A DNA stretch of 5,779 nt from Rikenellaceae bacterium (GCA_003513895.1 DOSU01000152.1:1-5779); one strand, 5' to 3'; shown: positions 1 to 5,698, counted from the first letter of the stretch. The notes: generated from the sequence alone by a model not told the origin. Made by a program: numbers and translations.

Positions 1-13
1 TTTCCATAAACTT

Positions 14-42
14 ATAATACTTTCAACGCACCACCAAGTCAA
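14..42 (-). promoter_or_regulatory. Second leftward promoter, for a gene off the left edge
   Basis: The minus strand has TTGACT (42-37), a 17-bp spacer and TATTAT (19-14). Six bases later is an ATG (7-5) followed by GAA, so the predicted transcription start falls on or next to the ATG and the message would be leaderless. Its upstream region is a degenerate copy of that before the operon promoter, which supports a real, co-regulated promoter. Only two codons of the putative gene lie in the window. Confidence 0.55.
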
Positions 43-80
43 TGTACGCATCACATATTAGGAATGAGAGGACTTTGTTT
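37..80 (-). repeat. Promoter-upstream element, copy 2
   Basis: The minus strand has AAAGTCCTC, CATTCC, TATGTGATGCGTACAT and TTGACT in the same order as at 5646-5698. The core TATGTGA..CGTACAT has 14 of 16 bases identical to copy 1. The outer palindrome arm is less well kept here, so binding might be weaker. It directly precedes and overlaps the -35 box of the left promoter. Confidence 0.6.
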
Positions 81-84
81 TGTG

Positions 85-168
85 TTAATTGTTCTGAATC
101 AGGGCAATATACCCTCCATGAGAATATTTCGGCTTGATGTACTCTAAGTGGTGAAAATCTGATGGCAT
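85..168 (-). CDS. Possible 27-residue peptide ORF ending Gln-Asn-Asn
   Basis: The minus strand from 168 encodes 27 residues beginning MPSDFHHLEY and ending GGYIALIQNN, then TAA. An in-frame TAA at 174-172 closes the frame upstream, so this ATG is the first possible start. No Shine-Dalgarno is present, which also holds for the five operon genes. No family is recognised. The C-terminal Asn is notable because the microcin C precursor ends in Asn and is adenylated there, and the adjacent operon encodes an AsnRS-like enzyme and an MccF-like peptidase. It sits between the operon terminator and the next leftward promoter. Nothing shows that it is expressed. Random ORFs of this size are common, so it is listed only as a candidate precursor. 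Confidence 0.25.
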   Translation of the reverse strand: MPSDFHHLEYIKPKYSHGGYIALIQNN

Positions 169-183
169 ATTTTAATGACCATC

Positions 184-197
184 ATTCCCATATGTAT
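184..197 (+). repeat. Inverted partial third copy of the promoter-upstream element
   Basis: ATTCCCATATGTAT on the plus strand is a 14-base exact match to the minus strand at 5682-5669, inside the element before the operon promoter. It is followed by CGCGAC where copy 1 has GTGAC. The copy points right, opposite to the other two. No convincing rightward gene follows. Confidence 0.5.
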
Positions 198-243
198 CGC
201 GACTTATTCATACAAACTAAACCAATGGGCTATTGGCTACGGT

Positions 244-273
244 ATTACAATTTATATATTCAAACTTATGCAA
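244..273 (-). promoter_or_regulatory. Weak candidate promoter for the 27-residue ORF
   Basis: The minus strand has TTGCAT (273-268), an 18-bp spacer and TGTAAT (249-244), partial matches to the sigma-70 -35 and -10 boxes. It lies after the operon terminator and about 75 bp before the ATG at 168. AT-rich DNA makes such matches common. Confidence 0.25.
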
Positions 274-310
274 GTAATTTTAAAGTAGACAGAAGACAGA
301 CAAACAGCTA

Positions 311-350
311 TTAAAAAGAGACCAAATTTGATAGTTGTTCTCTTTTTTCT
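311..350 (-). terminator. Intrinsic terminator, probably bidirectional
   Basis: AAAAAGAGA (313-321) pairs with TCTCTTTTT (339-347). After one C:T mismatch, CAA (323-325) pairs with TTG (335-337), leaving a 9-nt loop. The stem is AT-rich but is flanked by T-runs on both strands, so it can stop the leftward operon transcript and any rightward one. It begins directly after the stop of the 19-residue ORF, about 80 bp past the MccF-like gene. Confidence 0.65.
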
Positions 351-408
351 AGAGAAACTTCGATGAAAATTGGTGTCCAAATAGCTCTCCTTCAAGATCC
401 TCCACCAT
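349..408 (-). CDS. Possible 19-residue peptide ORF at the operon end
   Basis: After the MccF-like stop, the minus strand encodes MVEDLEGELFGHQFSSKFL followed by TAG. Support: a perfect Shine-Dalgarno lies upstream, though at long spacing; the ORF fills the gap between the peptidase gene and the terminator; and its stop ends directly at the base of the terminator hairpin. No family is recognised. The peptide has an acidic N-terminal half, including EDLEGE, and a hydrophobic, basic end. A short peptide beside an MccF-like gene recalls the tiny microcin C precursor, but that ends in Asn and this ends in Leu, and microcin C precursors lie before the synthesis genes. The ORF is in frame with the MccF-like TAG, so a decayed C-terminal extension or stop readthrough is another reading. 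At this length chance is possible. Confidence 0.35.
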   Translation of the reverse strand: MVEDLEGELFGHQFSSKFL

Positions 409-420
409 GCAAGAAAGTAG

Positions 421-428
421 CACCTCCT
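421..428 (-). promoter_or_regulatory. Strong Shine-Dalgarno sequence after the MccF-like gene
   Basis: The minus strand reads AGGAGGTG, fully complementary to the anti-Shine-Dalgarno CACCTCCT at the end of bacterial 16S rRNA. It overlaps the TAG stop of the MccF-like gene. None of the five operon genes has a recognisable Shine-Dalgarno, so this one stands out. The nearest downstream ATG (408-406) is 14 nt after AGGAGG, longer than the usual 5-9 nt. Confidence 0.5.
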
Positions 429-1395
429 ACAAACTTAATTTTATTGTCCCTGATTGCGTATCAATTTCTGCCTGTCCTCCGATTGGAATCGTGAACATTG
501 GATCCGAGTGTCCGAAGTCGAGATCGTAGATTACGGGAATATTGGTATTACCAAAGACATCCTCAAGTATCATTTCTAGACTATCGTCACCTTTGAAACC
601 ACTTTGTTCACACATTCTACCAATACAAACCGCTTTTAATTTATTAATATCAACTACTTGAGACAGATGGGTAAGATAGCGATGAACCATTTCCGTATTT
701 TCCTCTTCGGCTTCTTCAATAAAAAGTACCTTATTCTTAAGTTCAGGAAAATATTTTGTACCGGCAAGGACCATGAGGGTTTGAAGATTGGCAGCAATTA
801 TTTGACCACTGGCCTTACCATGGCGGAACACTTTTCTTCCACATGTTTTTTTGATTGTTCTTGTTTTGTTGTCTGGAAATTTCTTCAAAAAATAATAGTC
901 ATCGGCATACTCCGGAGAATCAGTGATTGTTATTTCTGGTTTCTTCTCAACAAACCATTGTTTAAAGTAATTCCATGTGTATTCCAATGGTTCCGGTTTG
1001 GAAAATGTAATTCCGGCAGGCCCGAGAAAAGTGGTACACCCGGAGATTTTGTGTATAGCAAGCAAAAGTGCCGTCGTGTCAGAAAAACCAATAACCGGCT
1101 TGTGGTTCTTCTTTATTAGATCAAAGTCAAGATATGGCAATACTTGGTTGGTATTGGCTCCGCCCCAAAAAGCCATCAACATATCAACACTCTTGTCGAG
1201 AAATAGTTCGTGAATTGCCCTGGCTCTATCCATAATTGTTCCAGCCAAATGTCCATTGTACTTTTTTCGGCACTGAGGGTGTTCAACGATTTTGATTCCT
1301 TTTGATTCTAAAAATTTATACGTGTCCAAATTTTTCTCCCCAAAAACTGGACTTGACGTAGAAATAATCCCAATTTTCAATTTATTTTGAGTCAT
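427..1395 (-). CDS. S66 serine carboxypeptidase, MccF-like (LD-carboxypeptidase family)
   Basis: A 322-residue peptidase of family S66. The expected Ser-Glu-His triad is visible: Ser105 in GFSDTT (103-108), Glu227 in LFIEE (224-228) and His296 in DFGHSDP (293-299). Flanking signatures are the MccF-clade type rather than short LdcA type: GGANTNQVLPYLDFDLI (78-94), FLGPAG (123-128), GQIIAANLQTL (197-207) and PIGGQAEID (304-312). MccF enzymes cleave the amide linking an aminoacyl or peptidyl group to a nucleotide, detoxifying microcin C-type compounds; related LdcA enzymes trim murein peptides. No signal peptide is seen, which fits a cytosolic immunity enzyme. The loop at about 159-192, where MccF proteins carry a nucleobase-stacking Trp, has Tyr and Phe but no Trp, so the recognised base or group may differ. 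Being last in an operon with two aaRS paralogs favours self-immunity (inference). LD-carboxypeptidase activity is the alternative. The ATG overlaps the upstream stop as ATGA. Confidence 0.92.
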   Translation of the reverse strand: MTQNKLKIGIISTSSPVFGEKNLDTYKFLESKGIKIVEHPQCRKKYNGHLAGTIMDRARAIHELFLDKSVDMLMAFWGGANTNQVLPYLDFDLIKKNHKPVIGFSDTTALLLAIHKISGCTTFLGPAGITFSKPEPLEYTWNYFKQWFVEKKPEITITDSPEYADDYYFLKKFPDNKTRTIKKTCGRKVFRHGKASGQIIAANLQTLMVLAGTKYFPELKNKVLFIEEAEEENTEMVHRYLTHLSQVVDINKLKAVCIGRMCEQSGFKGDDSLEMILEDVFGNTNIPVIYDLDFGHSDPMFTIPIGGQAEIDTQSGTIKLSL

Positions 1396-2552
1396 ATGAG
1401 TGAATTATATAATTTATAAGTTCTACCAACCATCGTTTCTAAAGAAAAATTATCGTTAGAATATTTATAGGCATTTTGACCGACAGTTATCCTGAGGTTT
1501 CCGTCATTAATTAGTCGGTCAAGAGTATCCTTTAATAGCCTCTTGTTCACAGAATACTTTCCGCGACATTTAACAAGGGGTACCTTAAACCCAGACTTCT
1601 TATCCTCGAAAAGCTTTGGTATATTGTTACCACTGGTAAACACAGGAGGCACTCCAAATAACATAGCCTCAACCACCGAAAGGCCAAAGCTTTCTGAGTT
1701 ACTTGGTAAACAAAAAATATCACTCTGGCACAATATTCCAGACAGCCCCTCTCTGTTTAAATATCCAAGTAGATTTATATATTTTAGATTCATATTTTTT
1801 ATCGTTTCAAAAAGTTCCCCCTCACCAACAATGTTCAATTGTAAGTTTGCATATTTATTATTTAAACTATTCACTACTTCAATTAAGGATAAAACCCCCT
1901 TGTCTCGAGTCAATCTACCTACAAATGTAATTCCAATTGTCTTTCTTATCTTTTTTGGAGAATGATTGTCTATTGGTATACCCTGAGGAATTACAAAAAC
2001 GTTCTTATTTGATATTCGATAATTATTGAATAAATAATTACGTTGGTTTCCGGTAAAACATATGGCTGCATTGCAACTGTTAATCATTTCGGTTTCAATA
2101 TCGACTATTTGTTGATGATAAGACGGAATTGGATTTTCTTGCATCCTTTCATATTGTTTTTGCAAAAAATGGAGGCTGCATACAATTTTTCCACCGATTT
2201 TTTCTTGAACAATTTTTGCTGTTATCCAAGACATCCAGTTGTGACAATGAAGAATATCAAACTTCACATCACTTACAATTATTTCGTCAGCTAGACGGCG
2301 ATTCCAAATAATAAATTTTTCAAAATCATTAAAGATTTCATCCTCTTTTGGACTAAGAAGTTTAATGTCATCAAGAAATTTAGTAGTAATTACATTTTCA
2401 TGGACATTTGCGCTTTTTGAGGACGTAGCAACGTAGGTAATGGTGTCTTTAGAAAACAATTTTTGGAATCCGTTTGTAATAAAACTGACATGCCAACCCA
2501 TACCCCAAAGCGGTCTGGGTATGTAATCAGAAGTGATTTGAAGTATTTTCAC
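1392..2552 (-). CDS. GT4-family (GT-B fold) glycosyltransferase
   Basis: A 386-residue retaining-type glycosyltransferase resembling glycogen-synthase-like GT4 enzymes. The N-terminal acceptor domain starts with KILQITSDYIP and has the glycine-rich loop WGMGWH (16-21) and DILHCHNW (99-106). The C-terminal nucleotide-sugar domain has VIPQGI (187-192), FVGRLTRDKG (210-219) for phosphate binding, and the EX7E motif ESFGLSVVE (287-295). No signal peptide or transmembrane helix is visible, so it is likely cytosolic. The start is GTG, overlapping the AlaRS-like stop as GTGA. Its own stop overlaps the next start as ATGA. Donor sugar and acceptor are not predictable. In this operon it probably glycosylates the small product rather than building lipopolysaccharide, since no other polysaccharide genes are present (inference). 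Confidence 0.92.
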   Translation of the reverse strand: MKILQITSDYIPRPLWGMGWHVSFITNGFQKLFSKDTITYVATSSKSANVHENVITTKFLDDIKLLSPKEDEIFNDFEKFIIWNRRLADEIIVSDVKFDILHCHNWMSWITAKIVQEKIGGKIVCSLHFLQKQYERMQENPIPSYHQQIVDIETEMINSCNAAICFTGNQRNYLFNNYRISNKNVFVIPQGIPIDNHSPKKIRKTIGITFVGRLTRDKGVLSLIEVVNSLNNKYANLQLNIVGEGELFETIKNMNLKYINLLGYLNREGLSGILCQSDIFCLPSNSESFGLSVVEAMLFGVPPVFTSGNNIPKLFEDKKSGFKVPLVKCRGKYSVNKRLLKDTLDRLINDGNLRITVGQNAYKYSNDNFSLETMVGRTYKLYNSLI

Positions 2553-3763
2553 TTAATATTTTTAAACAACGCTGCCAAATGCGAAAATCTTTCATTCAAT
2601 ACCCCAAAAGCTTCCTCGTTTCGAATTCCATTTTGAAGCGCATATTTTTTTAAAGATATCTCTGGGTTAGTAAATTTATCTCTTCCGCGATTAATTTTGT
2701 TTGCAAAATATACAAGTCCCTCAATACGTTTTTCGTGTTTATTTAGAAAATTAGCAACACTGGAAAGTTTCTCTTCCCAGCCAGGAAATTCCCTTAATTC
2801 CGAGTATTTACTGCTTGTATTTAATACCTCATTCAAATTTAAACCAAGGGATTTTCTAATCAAATTTATTGACTTCCAATATTGTTTATAAAGATGGTCA
2901 GCCTTTTTATCGCCTATTATGGCTCCTGCATTCATCATCTGTAAAGCGGCTTCCAAGTAAGTCACATATTTTTGATGGAGTCCTTCTTTATATTGCTCAA
3001 CCTGTGAAATTACCGACATCCTTATCGGTTCAGCTACACCCAAAGCGGCAGAAAGCATGAACTCAATTCCAAAGCCAAATTCTATGCCTAATTCCACATT
3101 CTCAAAATTTCTAATCGAGACAATGTTGCCAACGTCCCACAAATTACCATCGGCAGGATTAACAATGTTAATCGATAGACCAATTCCGCTTACGTTCGGA
3201 ATCCCATATTTCCAAGTATACTTTTTCCTGGAATCAAAGCGCACTGAAACATCTCTAAGAACCTCAGACTGTTGGAATGGTTGGACCAGATCATCATTTG
3301 TAGAGGTTGGAATAATTACAATTCTGGATTTTTCAATTCCCAACGTTCCCTCAATATACGCAATAGCCTCTTCACAAACATCCTTGTATCTCCCTGGACG
3401 TGATAACGTACAGACCATATTGAAGAAAGTTTGGCCAAATGGAATAACTTCATTATCAAATCCGTTTTTAAAATCACGCGTTCTTATACATGGTTGTATC
3501 ACAAAAAAACCATTTCCTGGTATCTTTCCGGTCACAAGTTCTTCCTTTAAAGCGCTTATCGAAGCACCAGAAAAAATTACGGTACTATCTTTGTTTGAAA
3601 TGAGAGACGCAGCCGTTTTTTCGATGTACCCATTCTTTATAAAAAAATTCCTAAAGCCACTCTCAACATTACCCTGAGCCGAAATAATTTCCCCTCTCAA
3701 ATACTTTCCCCTAATGATATCTAATCCTGAAGATTGGTTTCCAATTCTTTCTATTTCTTGCAT
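2549..3763 (-). CDS. Alanyl-tRNA-synthetase-like protein, catalytic plus helical domain, altered active site
   Basis: A 404-residue divergent paralog of the N-terminal half of AlaRS. Matches run in order: FRNFFIKNGY (37-46) and NKDSTVIFSGAS (57-68), as in the AlaRS N-terminus; FFVIQPCIRTRDF (86-98), which is motif 2 with Arg94 kept; TFFNM (112-116) for TFFEM; W209..GNIV (212-215) for the WNIVF segment; and motif 3, GIEFGFGIEF (226-235), for VDTGMGLER. Residues 250-404 are helical. NPEISLKKYALQNGI followed by EEAF (366-385) aligns with the AlaRS tRNA-recognition helical domain. The editing and C-Ala domains are absent; full AlaRS is about 870 residues. In motif 3 the ATP-binding Arg is Phe235 and the substrate Asp is Glu228, so ordinary alanyl-adenylate chemistry is doubtful. 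About 33 extra residues precede the homology. The start overlaps the methyltransferase end by 13 bp. Possible roles: aminoacyl transfer, tRNA or product binding, or activation of another amino acid. It is not a housekeeping AlaRS. Confidence 0.85.
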   Translation of the reverse strand: MQEIERIGNQSSGLDIIRGKYLRGEIISAQGNVESGFRNFFIKNGYIEKTAASLISNKDSTVIFSGASISALKEELVTGKIPGNGFFVIQPCIRTRDFKNGFDNEVIPFGQTFFNMVCTLSRPGRYKDVCEEAIAYIEGTLGIEKSRIVIIPTSTNDDLVQPFQQSEVLRDVSVRFDSRKKYTWKYGIPNVSGIGLSINIVNPADGNLWDVGNIVSIRNFENVELGIEFGFGIEFMLSAALGVAEPIRMSVISQVEQYKEGLHQKYVTYLEAALQMMNAGAIIGDKKADHLYKQYWKSINLIRKSLGLNLNEVLNTSSKYSELREFPGWEEKLSSVANFLNKHEKRIEGLVYFANKINRGRDKFTNPEISLKKYALQNGIRNEEAFGVLNERFSHLAALFKNIK

Positions 3764-4593
3764 TTTTTATAGGTAAATAATTCAGGTTCTTCAGGATAAA
3801 GAGTTTTTCTAAAAATGGCTACCGAATAACCCAAATATCTGTGATTTTCATTGAATATTGTTAGATAATTCCTCCATTTAGTTCTTACTGCCTCTCTTTC
3901 CTCAACCGGAAGCATTGCAATATGTTTTTTAGCCAAAAAATATTCAATGTAATCATCAACTTCAGAACCTGGTTTTTCACAAAGTTCATTTGGTTCATAA
4001 AAATATAGTTCCAAATTTTTATTGCTGTTTTGAAATACACTTAACCAGTCTGATTCTGTGTATGGTTTTATATCAACGCCGATAACCTTGCTAAGCTTAT
4101 TCAATAATTTCTTTGGGGGGTGTTTCCGATAATATAACTGAACTGTAGCTATAAAACCCCATGGTTTGGTGACTCTAATATATTCAGAAATTGCTGTTTC
4201 TTTGTCCTCCATGAATGAAGTTGCTCCACCTGTAATAACAAGATCAAATTCCTCATCTTTAAAGGGGATGTTATACGCTGATCCTACACGAAACTTCACT
4301 CTAGATTTAACATCTTTTGTATCAGCTTCTAATCTTTGTTTTGATTCTTTTACACATGAGGGCGAGATATCAATACCAAAAATTTTTGCCTTTACCAGAT
4401 GTGCTACCTCAAGGGAAGTAAAACCAGTGTTTGAACCGATTTCTAAAATTTTACTTTTTTCGTTAATAAAGCTATTTTGAATAATTTTTCTAATTGATTT
4501 TTTTCCACCTGGGCATCGATTTGTTTCCTTAATAAAAGCAATAAAGTCCGTGTAACACATTCCTTCAATGGTTGCCGCATTTAGATTAATCAT
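3751..4593 (-). CDS. Class I SAM-dependent methyltransferase
   Basis: A 280-residue Rossmann-fold methyltransferase. SAM-binding motif I is ILEIGSNTGFTS (49-60), with the acidic motif II residue at Asp75 in IFGIDIS. The post-motif region NIPFKDEEFDLVI (108-120) and the later ISEYIRVTKPWG (135-146) are typical of small-molecule methyltransferases. About 45 residues precede motif I and include DFIAFIKETNRCPGG (16-30), which may form a lid. The C-terminal 130 residues are probably a substrate-binding cap. No signal peptide or membrane segment is seen, so it is likely cytosolic. It starts 2 bp after the stop of the AsnRS-like gene, with no Shine-Dalgarno, and its last 13 bp overlap the next gene, so translation is coupled. 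The substrate cannot be read from the sequence. The context suggests O- or N-methylation of the operon's product (inference). Confidence 0.9.
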   Translation of the reverse strand: MINLNAATIEGMCYTDFIAFIKETNRCPGGKKSIRKIIQNSFINEKSKILEIGSNTGFTSLEVAHLVKAKIFGIDISPSCVKESKQRLEADTKDVKSRVKFRVGSAYNIPFKDEEFDLVITGGATSFMEDKETAISEYIRVTKPWGFIATVQLYYRKHPPKKLLNKLSKVIGVDIKPYTESDWLSVFQNSNKNLELYFYEPNELCEKPGSEVDDYIEYFLAKKHIAMLPVEEREAVRTKWRNYLTIFNENHRYLGYSVAIFRKTLYPEEPELFTYKKCKK

Positions 4594-4595
4594 TT

Positions 4596-5609
4596 TTAAA
4601 AGTCTGATTTAATTCCATTAAAACGAGGAAGTAACTGCATATCTCTAATATCATCATGATTTAATAACCAGAGTAAATATCTTTCTACGCCCATTCCGAA
4701 TCCAGACGTATGTAGTCTAACCATATTTTTCATCTCTACATACCATTCATATGGTTCAGCTGAAACATGATGAATTTTCAATGCCTCTTTAACCTCGCCA
4801 CTGGTAGTATGTCTCTCCCCTGAGCCAACTGTTTCTCCAATACCAATCAATAAATCTGCATTTTCTGCACAATTTTTGTTTTTATCGGTAAATTTCTGAT
4901 AAAAAGGCACCGATAAATGATCAAAATTAGTCAGCCACACGAAACCTCCAAAATGTTTCATTAATTCCCTTTCACCGGCAGAGCTAATAGTCCGATAGCT
5001 CCCCTTATCAATAATTAATTCTTTTTGTGGATTATTTTTAAGAATCAATACTGCCTCTTCAAATGAGCACCTCGGTATTTTGTTTAATAACAAAAATTTT
5101 TCAATATGTTCTGTGTTTCCGCATGATTCAAAAATTTCCTTTTGAAATTTTCTATATAGGTGATTAGTCAAATAAAATAAATATTTTTCAATTACTTCTA
5201 TTACATCGTCTATGCCACCAACAATCTCAGCCTCAACATGAAAAAACTGACATAAATGTCTTTTATCGGCTGGCTCCCCACGGAAAGAAGGTGAAATATA
5301 GAAATTATTTTTCTTGTTTATTCTGCATGCTAATTCAAGGTAAAACTGCATTGAATCGGAGAGATAGGTTTCTACACCTTGAATATTGACTTTCACTGGA
5401 AGAGAATCACTTCCCAAACCCATTGGACTAGAAATTGAACCAGTTGTTAGAGGTAAAAGTTGATATTCATATCCTTCACCAAAAAAGAAATTTATTGTGT
5501 CTTTATATAACTCGCTTTGGAGGTTAGCTAAAAACTTGTACCTATCTGAATTGAGAATTGAGTCAAAACGATTCTCCGAAACAAACCAGGACTTTGATGA
5601 TTTTACCAT
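4596..5609 (-). CDS. Asparaginyl-tRNA-synthetase-like catalytic core (class IIb aaRS paralog)
   Basis: This 337-residue protein is the catalytic domain of an AsnRS without the N-terminal OB-fold that binds the anticodon; full AsnRS is usually about 430-460 residues. Motif 2 is clear: FRGE at 109-112, then KRHL at 116-119 and FFHVEAE at 122-128, the RHL...HVEAE pattern typical of AsnRS. GIGETVGSGER (256-266) and motif 3, SGFGMGVER (302-310), keep the ATP-binding Arg. The end, IRDMQLLPRF, also matches AsnRS. Catalytic residues look intact, so it should form an aminoacyl-adenylate from Asn or Asp. The closest known architecture is the archaeal AsnRS-related asparagine synthetase, which makes Asn through aspartyl-AMP. 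Such a core is unlikely to charge tRNA normally. It is first in the operon; the ATG lies about 7 nt after the predicted transcription start, with no Shine-Dalgarno. Inference: it activates Asp/Asn for a small-molecule or peptide product. Free asparagine synthesis is the main alternative. Confidence 0.9.
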   Translation of the reverse strand: MVKSSKSWFVSENRFDSILNSDRYKFLANLQSELYKDTINFFFGEGYEYQLLPLTTGSISSPMGLGSDSLPVKVNIQGVETYLSDSMQFYLELACRINKKNNFYISPSFRGEPADKRHLCQFFHVEAEIVGGIDDVIEVIEKYLFYLTNHLYRKFQKEIFESCGNTEHIEKFLLLNKIPRCSFEEAVLILKNNPQKELIIDKGSYRTISSAGERELMKHFGGFVWLTNFDHLSVPFYQKFTDKNKNCAENADLLIGIGETVGSGERHTTSGEVKEALKIHHVSAEPYEWYVEMKNMVRLHTSGFGMGVERYLLWLLNHDDIRDMQLLPRFNGIKSDF

Positions 5610-5622
5610 ATATAACTATAGG

Positions 5623-5651
5623 ATTATACCAAAGGATACTTTATACGTCAA
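5623..5651 (-). promoter_or_regulatory. Operon promoter, sigma-70 type
   Basis: The minus strand reads TTGACG (5651-5646), a 17-bp spacer and a consensus TATAAT (5628-5623). The expected start of transcription is near 5616, giving a leader of about 7 nt before the ATG at 5609. That is too short for a Shine-Dalgarno, and none is seen. It is the best promoter match in the window and lies exactly where the five-gene operon needs one. Confidence 0.8.
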
Positions 5652-5698
5652 TGTTATGTACGTGTCACATACATATGGGAATAGGAGGATCTTCCCTC
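5646..5698 (-). repeat. Promoter-upstream element, copy 1
   Basis: Read on the minus strand, this stretch has, in order, AAGATCCTCC, ATTCCCATATG, TATGTGACACGTACAT and TTGACG. The same blocks in the same order occur at 37-80, about 5.6 kb away, also reading left. Between CGTACAT and the -35 box this copy has 5 extra bases, shifting the two by about half a helical turn relative to copy 2. Confidence 0.6.
5655..5675. promoter_or_regulatory. 21-bp palindromic operator-like site upstream of the operon -35 box
   Basis: On the minus strand the arms are TATGTA (5675-5670) and TACATA (5660-5655), and the inner half-sites GTG and CAC flank a central A at 5665. Nine of the ten base pairs of the palindrome match; only T5669/G5661 is off. 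The site ends 3 bp upstream of the -35 box. That position suits a dimeric activator, or a repressor covering the -35 flank. No regulator gene is in the window. Confidence 0.6.

Larger units (their letters stand above)
1..426. other. Left flank without a conserved gene
   Basis: This stretch separates the MccF-like gene from the left window edge. It holds the 19-residue ORF, the terminator, a weak promoter, the 27-residue ORF, two copies of the promoter-upstream element and the second promoter. No long ORF, tRNA-like fold, CRISPR pattern or transposase remnant was seen. Confidence 0.6.

Noticed and set aside
101..115. AGGG/CCCT mini-hairpin as a terminator
   Set aside because: Only four base pairs and no following T-run.
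233..348. Rightward promoter-like TTGGCT-16-TATATT running into the bidirectional hairpin: a small RNA, or a six-residue ORF (MQVILK) at 268
   Set aside because: The boxes are weak matches in AT-rich DNA, no Shine-Dalgarno is present, and six-codon ORFs are expected by chance. RNA-seq could revive it.
658..1119. Plus-strand open frame of 153 codons opposite the MccF-like gene
   Set aside because: It is antisense to a well-supported peptidase. Its Phe- and Cys-rich translation looks like a shadow frame.
3057..3677. Plus-strand open frame of 206 codons opposite the AlaRS-like gene
   Set aside because: It is fully antisense to a gene with clear family motifs, its translation shows no recognisable domain, and no promoter or ribosome site precedes it.
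2549..3763. Housekeeping alanyl-tRNA synthetase
   Set aside because: The editing and C-Ala domains are missing, motif 3 has lost its Arg, and it lies inside a non-housekeeping operon.
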